Shown piece by piece: positions 33,246-38,694 of a stretch of DNA of 38,694 nucleotides. Source of the stretch: Bordetella parapertussis. Lineage in GTDB: Bacteria > Pseudomonadota > Gammaproteobacteria > Burkholderiales > SG8-41. The notes beneath the pieces were generated by a model. It was not told the origin of the DNA and made no database searches. It saw only the letters and a list, made by a program, of their open reading frames with translations. The stretch is taken from assembly GCA_945885345.1 (NCBI GenBank), contig CAMCYP010000034.1, positions 1 to 38,694 on the forward strand, given 5' to 3'. The position numbers were made by a program, and so were the translations under genes. Numbering within the stretch: the stretch's first letter is position 1; each line of letters opens with the position of its first letter.

Positions 33246-33941
33246 ATGCGTATTTCCATTTACCGCTACAACCCCGATGTTGATGCGAAGCCGTACATGC
33301 AGGATTACGATCTGACGCTGGAGCCCACCGATCGCATGCTGCTGGATGCGCTGATCCGCCTGAAGTCCGTCGACGATACTTTTGCATTTCGCCGCTCCTG
33401 CCGCGAAGGCGTCTGCGGCTCCGACGCAATGAACATCAACGGCAAAAACGGTCTGGCCTGCATTACCAAGATCACCGACCTGAAGGAGCCGGTGGTGATC
33501 CGCCCGCTGCCCGGGCTGCCGGTGATCCGCGACCTGATTGTCGACATGTCGCAGTTTTTCAAGCAGTACCATTCGGTGACGCCGTACGTGATCAACGATA
33601 CGCCGCGCCCCGAGACCGAGCGCCTGCAGTCGCCGGAAGACCGCGAAGAGCTGAACGGTCTCTACGAGTGCATCCTCTGCGCCTGCTGCTCGACCTCCTG
33701 CCCGTCGTTCTGGTGGAATCCGGACAAGTTCGTCGGTCCGGCAGGGTTGCTGCAGGCCTACCGTTTCATCGCCGATACGCGTGATCAGGCGACCAACGAG
33801 CGTCTCGACAACCTCGAGGACCCGTACCGTTTGTTCCGCTGCCACTCGATCATGAACTGCGTTGATGTCTGTCCGAAGGGGCTGAATCCGACCAGGGCCA
33901 TCGGCAAGATCAAGGATCTACTCGTCAAGAGAACGGTGTGA
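33246..33941 (+). CDS. sdhB: succinate dehydrogenase iron-sulfur subunit
   Basis: A 231-residue electron-transfer subunit. The [2Fe-2S] ligands are in [23 protein letters not shown] near residue 55-75; the [4Fe-4S] and [3Fe-4S] ligands are in [16 protein letters not shown] near 150 and [17 protein letters not shown] near 205. I chose ATG 33246 over the in-frame GTG at 33243 because AAGGA is then six bases away. It follows sdhA by 39 bp and precedes sdhE by 12 bp. Confidence 0.96.
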   Translation: MRISIYRYNPDVDAKPYMQDYDLTLEPTDRMLLDALIRLKSVDDTFAFRRSCREGVCGSDAMNINGKNGLACITKITDLKEPVVIRPLPGLPVIRDLIVDMSQFFKQYHSVTPYVINDTPRPETERLQSPEDREELNGLYECILCACCSTSCPSFWWNPDKFVGPAGLLQAYRFIADTRDQATNERLDNLEDPYRLFRCHSIMNCVDVCPKGLNPTRAIGKIKDLLVKRTV

Positions 33942-33953
33942 CGCAAGGCTGAT

Positions 33954-34184
33954 ATGGCCGAACTTGACCGTATCCGCTGGCAGTGCCGGCGCGGACTGCT
34001 GGAACTGGACCTGGTGTTGAACCGGTTTGTAGAGCAGGAACTGGACGGACTGGACCCCAGCCAGTTGCAGGTGTTCAAGGAGTTGCTGAACGAGCAGGAT
34101 CCCATGCTGCTGGCCTGGGTGATGGAGCAGGAGGAGGTACCCGGACGTTATGACTTTCTGATCAGGCGTCTGCGACAGGCCTGA
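33954..34184 (+). CDS. sdhE: FAD assembly factor SdhE
   Basis: A 76-residue helical protein that helps attach FAD covalently to SdhA. The diagnostic RGxxE motif is in [11 protein letters not shown] (residues 13-18), and the second half has [19 protein letters not shown], typical of the SdhE/YgfY/Sdh5 family. No strong ribosome site; it is probably translated in part from coupling with sdhB, 12 bp upstream. Confidence 0.93.
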   Translation: MAELDRIRWQCRRGLLELDLVLNRFVEQELDGLDPSQLQVFKELLNEQDPMLLAWVMEQEEVPGRYDFLIRRLRQA

Positions 34185-34281
34185 CGGTCACGGGTGTTAC
34201 GGTAGTGCGGGTAGCGGCAACAGACACAACATCCATAATTTTATCGGCAACAACAAGCAGGTTGAACATACGGAGATCGTC

Positions 34282-35580
34282 ATGAAGGAAAAGCTCGCAA
34301 CCCTGTCGTTCAGTGATGGCAGCCCCTCGGTGGACTTCCCGATATTCGGCGGCACCATCGGCCCGGACGTGATTGACGTCCGCAGTCTTTACGCCAAGAC
34401 CGGCAAGTTCACCTATGACCCCGGGTTCATGTCGACAGCAAGCTGTCGTTCCAGCATCACCTACATCGACGGTGACGAAGGCATACTGCTCTATCGCGGC
34501 TATCCGATCGAACAGCTGGCCGAAAAATGCGATTTCCTCGAGGTCGCCTACCTGATCCTCAACGGCGAGCTGCCGAACAAGACGCAAAAAGTCGAGTTTG
34601 ACGACATCGTCTCCCACCACACGATGGTGCATGATCAGCTGACCTATTTCTTCCGCGGTTTCCGCCGTGATGCGCACCCGATGGCGGTGTTGTGCGGCGT
34701 GGTCGGCGCGTTGTCGGCGTTCTACCACGACTCGATGAACATCCACGACGAGAAAAGCCGCGACATCTCGGCTTTCCGCCTGATCGCCAAGCTGCCGACG
34801 ATCACCGCGATGGCCTACAAGTACAATTCCGGCCAGCCGTTCATGTATCCGAAGAACAATCTGTCGTACACCGAGAACTTCCTGCAGATGATGTTCGGCA
34901 ACCCCTGCGAGGAATACAAGCAGAACCCGGTGATCTCGCGGGCAATGGACCGCATCCTGATCCTGCACGCCGACCACGAACAGAATGCCTCGACCTCGAC
35001 GGTGCGCCTCGCCGGTTCGACCGGCGCCAATCCTTTCGCCTGCATTTCGGCCGGCATCGCCAGCCTGTGGGGACCGGCACACGGCGGCGCCAACGAGGCC
35101 GTGCTGAAAATGCTCGATGAAATCGGTGACGTGAAAAACATCCCGGCGTTCATCAAGCGGGTCAAGGAAAAGGACGGCCACGCGATGCTGATGGGCTTCG
35201 GCCACCGCGTTTACAAGAATTACGATCCACGCGCCAAGATCATCCAGCGCACCTGCCACGAGGTGCTGGAAGAACTCGACATGAAGGACAACAAACTGAT
35301 CAAGCTGGCAATGGCGCTGGAGAAAATTGCGCTGGAAGACGATTATTTCATCAAGCGCAAGCTGTATCCGAACGTCGATTTCTACTCCGGCATTGTCTAC
35401 AAGGCGCTGGGCATCCCTGTCAGCATGTATACCGCGATTTTTGCGCTGGCACGCACAGTGGGCTGGATCGCACAGTGGAAGGAGCTGATTTCCGATCCCG
35501 AGCAGAAAATCGGCCGGCCGCGGCAGCTCTTTACCGGTGCCAAGGCGCGCGAGTTCGTGCCGGTTTCGAAACGCAAATAA
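34282..35580 (+). CDS. gltA: citrate synthase
   Basis: A 432-residue hexameric-type (type II) citrate synthase. An N-terminal beta domain is present ([27 protein letters not shown]), then [12 protein letters not shown], and catalytic His232 in [12 protein letters not shown], His267 in [10 protein letters not shown] and Asp366 in [18 protein letters not shown] lies near residue 308. The long form with its N-terminal domain is usually NADH-inhibited in Gram-negatives. GGAG lies 7 bp before the ATG. It is cotranscribed with sdh genes or starts 97 bp downstream of sdhE. Confidence 0.97.
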   Translation: MKEKLATLSFSDGSPSVDFPIFGGTIGPDVIDVRSLYAKTGKFTYDPGFMSTASCRSSITYIDGDEGILLYRGYPIEQLAEKCDFLEVAYLILNGELPNKTQKVEFDDIVSHHTMVHDQLTYFFRGFRRDAHPMAVLCGVVGALSAFYHDSMNIHDEKSRDISAFRLIAKLPTITAMAYKYNSGQPFMYPKNNLSYTENFLQMMFGNPCEEYKQNPVISRAMDRILILHADHEQNASTSTVRLAGSTGANPFACISAGIASLWGPAHGGANEAVLKMLDEIGDVKNIPAFIKRVKEKDGHAMLMGFGHRVYKNYDPRAKIIQRTCHEVLEELDMKDNKLIKLAMALEKIALEDDYFIKRKLYPNVDFYSGIVYKALGIPVSMYTAIFALARTVGWIAQWKELISDPEQKIGRPRQLFTGAKAREFVPVSKRK

Positions 35581-35587
35581 GCCCGCA

Positions 35588-35608
35588 GGCGCCGCCGCCG
35601 GCGGCGCC
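35588..35608. other. hairpin between gltA and sucA
   Basis: GGCGCCGCC (35588-35596) and GGCGGCGCC (35600-35608) form a perfect 9-bp GC stem with a GCC loop, eight bases after the gltA stop. A CCTTTTC tract follows. It may partly terminate transcription or stabilise the gltA transcript. Confidence 0.6.
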
Positions 35609-35645
35609 CGACCGGCTGTAACCTTTTCAGCTTTCAGGTGCAGAC

Positions 35646-38528
35646 ATGATGAAGGAATCCCGCGGTACCTCGCTGCTGTTCGGTGCCAACGCGCCGTTTG
35701 TCGAGGGCCTTTACGAGCAGTACCTGAAGGATCCGCAGTCGGTGGAACCGCGCTGGCGGGGTTATTTCGACGAACTGCAGAAACTCGACGACGGCCCGGC
35801 GGACGTTGTGCACTCGGAAGTGCAGCAGCACTTTGTCGATCTTGCCCGCAACCGGCGCGCAGTCAGCGGCGGTGCGGCCGCGGCGCAGAATCTGCAAAAG
35901 CAGTTTGCGGTCATGCAGCTGATCTCGGCCTATCGCTTCCAGGGTAATCGCGTGGCTGACATTGATCCGTTAAAACGGGTCGTTGCGGAATCGCCGTCGA
36001 TCGCCGAACTGGATCCCGCACACTATGGCCTTGGCGAGCAGGACATGGACACGGTGTTCGACACCGGCACGCTGCACGGCCCGGCCAAAGCGACGCTGCG
36101 CGACATCCTGCAGACCCTGCGCGACATCTATTGCCGCAGCATCGGCGTCGAGTACATGTACATGTCCGATATTCCGCAGAAGCGCTGGATTTCGGAACGG
36201 CTGGAGCCCACGCGCGGCCGGCCGAATTACGATGCCGCCTACAAGAAGCACCTCCTCGACCGACTGACGGCCGCGGAAACGCTGGAGAAATACCTCAACG
36301 CCAAGTACGTCGGCCAGACGCGGTTTTCGCTGGAGGGCGGTGACGGCCTGATCCCGATGCTCGACCACCTGCTGCAGCACGCCGGCGCCACCGGTGTGCA
36401 GGAAATGGTGATCGGCATGGCGCATCGCGGCCGCCTGAATGTGCTGGTGAATACGCTGGGCAAGATGCCGGCAGACCTGTTTTCTTCATTCGAGGGCAAG
36501 CAGCAGGCTGACGTGCTGGCGGGTGACGTCAAATACCACGATGGTTTTTCGTCGAACGTGATGACCCCGGGCGGTCCGATGCATGTCACGGTGGCGTTCA
36601 ACCCGTCCCATCTCGAGATCGTCAACCCGGTGGTCGAAGGTTCGGTGCGCGCGCGCCAGCACCGCCGCCGCGACCACACCGGAGAGCAGGTGATGCCGAT
36701 CCTGATCCACGGTGATGCCGCGTTCGCGGGGCAGGGCGTGATCCAGGAAGTGCTCAATTTCGCGGAAACCCGCGGCTTCGGCACCGGCGGCACCGTGCAC
36801 ATCATCATCAATAACCAGATCGGTTTTACCACTTCGGATCCGCGCGATTCGCGTTCATCGCTGTACTGCTCGGACGTGGTGAAAATGCTCGAGGTGCCGA
36901 TTTTCCACGTCAACGGTGACGACCCCGAAGCTATCGCCTTTGTCACTGAAATTGCGCTTGATTACCGCAAGAAGTTCCGCAAGGACGTGGTGATCGACAT
37001 GATCTGCTACCGCCGCCTCGGCCACAACGAGCAGGACGAGCCGATGGTGACGCAGCCGCTGATGTACCGGCGCATCCATACCCATCCGACGCCGCGCAAG
37101 GTGTACGCCGACCGGCTGATCGCCGAGGGCGTGGTTACTGAAGCCGAAGCTGACCAGCTGGTAGCCGGTTTCCGTGATGCGCTGGATCGCGGTTATCACA
37201 CCAACAAGACCATCCTGTCGAATTACAAGCCGCCGTTCGAGGCCGACTGGAGCCTGTACAAGGGTACCAAGTGGAACGAGAACGACGACACCCGGATGCC
37301 GCTGGAAAAACTGCAGGCTCTGGCGCGCAAGGTCTGCGAAGTGCCGTCCACGATGAAGCTGCATCCGCGGGTCGAAAAAATCATGCAGGACCGCCGGCTG
37401 ATGGCCGAAGGCAAGCTGCAACTGGACTGGGGCATGGCGGAAACACTGGCCTACGCTTCGCTGCTGACGGAAGGTTATTCGATACGCCTGTGCGGTCAGG
37501 ATTCCGGTCGCGGCACCTTTTTCCATCGCCACGCTGTGCTGCACGACCAGGGGCGCGAACGCTGGGATGAAGGCACTTACGTGCCGCTGCGCCACCTGGC
37601 ACCCGATCAGGGCGATTTTGTCGTCATCGATTCGGTGCTGTCGGAAGAGGCGGTGCTTGGTTTTGAATATGGCTATGCGACCTCCGGCCCGAAAGAGCTG
37701 GTGATCTGGGAGGCGCAGTACGGCGACTTCGTCAATGGTGCCCAGGTCGTCATCGACCAGTTCATCGCTTCCGGCGAAGTGAAGTGGGGCCGCATGTGCG
37801 GTCTGACCATGATGCTGCCGCACGGTTACGAAGGCGCGGGCCCCGAACATTCCTCGGGCCGCATCGAGCGTTTCCTGCAGCTGTGTGCGGACTACAACAT
37901 GCAGGTCTGCGTGCCGGCGACGCCGGTGCAGATGTATTACCTGCTGCGGCGGCAGATGGTGCGGCCGCATCGCAAGCCGTTGATCATTTTTTCACCGAAG
38001 AGCCTGTTGCGCCACAAGGAGTCGGTGTCGCCGCTGGAAGAATTTGCCAACGACAAGTTCAAGCCGGTGAACGAGGACTGGGATTCGCGCGAGATCGATC
38101 CGGACAAAGTGGAACGCGTGATTTTCTGCAGCGGCAAGGTTTATTACGACCTGCGCACCGAGCGCCGCGCGCGCGGTACCGCCAACCTGCCGCTGGTGCG
38201 CATTGCGCAGATTTATCCGTTTGCGCACGAGGATTTCCGCGCGCAGATCGTGCGTTACAAGAACGCCAAGGAAATCGTCTGGTGTCAGGAAGAACCGCGC
38301 AATCAGGGTTCGTGGCGCCATATTCAGCATTACCTGATGCGCCATCTGCTGCCGCACCAGAAGCTGTACTACGCCGGACGCGATTCGTCGGCATCGCCGG
38401 CTGCCGGTTACAAGTCGTTGCACGAGAAACAGCAGAAGGAACTCGTCGACCAGGCGCTGACCCTGGCGGGCGGCAGCCAGCCGCGCGCATTTGCACCTCG
38501 GCCCCTCGCCGAAGGCGAAGAGTTTTAA
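35646..38528 (+). CDS. sucA: 2-oxoglutarate dehydrogenase E1 component
   Basis: A 960-residue thiamine-diphosphate-dependent dehydrogenase (also called odhA). The N-terminal SSLLFGANAPFVEGLYEQYLKDPQSV-type motif (here TSLLFGANAPF) anchors it to E2. Catalytic parts are YVGQTRFSLEGGDGLIPML near residue 220, GMAHRGRLNVLVN, HGDAAFAGQGVIQE near 358, the ThDP motif GDDPEAIAFVTE...RRLGHNEQDEP, and C-terminal QDSGRGTFFHRHAVLHDQ with EYGYATSGPKELVIWEAQYGDFVNGAQ. Length matches E1o. AGGTG precedes two adjacent ATGs (35646, 35649). The E2 gene follows by 45 bp. Confidence 0.97.
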   Translation: MMKESRGTSLLFGANAPFVEGLYEQYLKDPQSVEPRWRGYFDELQKLDDGPADVVHSEVQQHFVDLARNRRAVSGGAAAAQNLQKQFAVMQLISAYRFQGNRVADIDPLKRVVAESPSIAELDPAHYGLGEQDMDTVFDTGTLHGPAKATLRDILQTLRDIYCRSIGVEYMYMSDIPQKRWISERLEPTRGRPNYDAAYKKHLLDRLTAAETLEKYLNAKYVGQTRFSLEGGDGLIPMLDHLLQHAGATGVQEMVIGMAHRGRLNVLVNTLGKMPADLFSSFEGKQQADVLAGDVKYHDGFSSNVMTPGGPMHVTVAFNPSHLEIVNPVVEGSVRARQHRRRDHTGEQVMPILIHGDAAFAGQGVIQEVLNFAETRGFGTGGTVHIIINNQIGFTTSDPRDSRSSLYCSDVVKMLEVPIFHVNGDDPEAIAFVTEIALDYRKKFRKDVVIDMICYRRLGHNEQDEPMVTQPLMYRRIHTHPTPRKVYADRLIAEGVVTEAEADQLVAGFRDALDRGYHTNKTILSNYKPPFEADWSLYKGTKWNENDDTRMPLEKLQALARKVCEVPSTMKLHPRVEKIMQDRRLMAEGKLQLDWGMAETLAYASLLTEGYSIRLCGQDSGRGTFFHRHAVLHDQGRERWDEGTYVPLRHLAPDQGDFVVIDSVLSEEAVLGFEYGYATSGPKELVIWEAQYGDFVNGAQVVIDQFIASGEVKWGRMCGLTMMLPHGYEGAGPEHSSGRIERFLQLCADYNMQVCVPATPVQMYYLLRRQMVRPHRKPLIIFSPKSLLRHKESVSPLEEFANDKFKPVNEDWDSREIDPDKVERVIFCSGKVYYDLRTERRARGTANLPLVRIAQIYPFAHEDFRAQIVRYKNAKEIVWCQEEPRNQGSWRHIQHYLMRHLLPHQKLYYAGRDSSASPAAGYKSLHEKQQKELVDQALTLAGGSQPRAFAPRPLAEGEEF

Positions 38529-38573
38529 GTTTCTTAAAAATACTCAATTAAATCAATAGTTTATGGAGTCATC

Positions 38574-38694
38574 ATGCTCGTCGATGTGAAAGTGCCCCAA
38601 CTCTCGGAATCAGTGGCCGAGGCGACACTGGTGTCGTGGCACAAAAAAACCGGCGAATACGTCAAGCGTGACGAGAACCTGGTGGATATCGAGA
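38574..38694 (+). CDS. sucB: dihydrolipoyl succinyltransferase (E2), N-terminal part
   Basis: The first 40 codons of the E2 gene of the 2-oxoglutarate dehydrogenase complex (odhB); the right edge cuts it. MLVDVKVPQLSESVAEATLV and SWHKKTGEYVKRDENLVDIE are the start of a lipoyl domain, with the biotinyl/lipoyl fold's first strands; the lipoylated Lys would lie just beyond the window. GGAG is five bases before the ATG. Confidence 0.9.
   Translation, partial: MLVDVKVPQLSESVAEATLVSWHKKTGEYVKRDENLVDIE

Noticed and set aside
30963-33845. A 960-codon open frame on the minus strand
   Set aside because: It lies opposite sdhC, sdhD, sdhA and sdhB, whose motifs are complete; its composition (His/Gln/Arg-rich, no domain) is typical of the antisense of GC-rich genes.

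Overview
The window looks like a chromosomal segment of a betaproteobacterium, most likely Burkholderiales or a close relative. It is moderately GC-rich. It carries two TctC/Bug-type periplasmic receptors, a family greatly expanded in that group, and the gene order sdhCDAB-sdhE-gltA-sucAB facing mdh and aconitase genes. It also has a type-2 malate dehydrogenase and many short palindromic intergenic repeats. No rRNA, tRNA, CRISPR array, transposase or phage gene was seen. This placement is inference from gene order and protein families.

Left part (1-9000). A dehydratase pair related to LeuC/LeuD (LeuC cut by the left edge) is followed by a TctC receptor instead of leuB, which suggests a catabolic paralogue. 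Next come a VIT-family membrane protein, a small membrane protein, a divergent pair (LigI-like amidohydrolase and PuuE-like deacetylase), an AT-richer alpha/beta hydrolase, and a brnT-brnA toxin-antitoxin locus with a palindromic operator candidate. A GDT1/TMEM165-type manganese exporter follows, preceded by a clear yybP-ykoY manganese riboswitch with its own promoter. A DctP-type binding protein without a signal peptide and without TRAP membrane partners closes this part.

Middle (9000-20200). Five closely spaced genes (VOC, fumarylacetoacetase-like, Asp/Glu racemase-like lacking both catalytic cysteines, TctC, TauD-type dioxygenase) form a probable catabolic operon of unknown substrate. A palindromic element and a duplicated 3' piece of the dioxygenase gene follow it. 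Then come NAD malic enzyme, a collagen-like lipoprotein with GXT repeats, and a phospholipase-D-like lipoprotein coupled by ATGA overlap to an unknown exported protein. A small envelope/stress cluster follows: BON lipoprotein, a 53-residue DUF1328-like protein, a protein with three Cx10C repeats, and CsbD.

Right part (20200-38694) is central carbon metabolism. On the minus strand are mdh, prpC, prpD, an exported thioredoxin-like protein and two tandem aconitases; on the plus strand are sdhC, sdhD, sdhA, sdhB, sdhE, gltA, sucA and the start of sucB. Together they encode most of the oxidative TCA cycle plus the first two methylcitrate-cycle steps. A 534-bp gene-free region separates mdh from sdhC.

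The most striking non-coding features are at least five families of palindromic repeats, one family placed inside two different operons, and the manganese riboswitch. The best candidates for undescribed biology are the five-gene catabolic cluster with its cysteine-less racemase homologue, the GXT collagen-like lipoprotein, and the element-associated duplication behind the dioxygenase gene. I found nothing that amounts to a proven new system.
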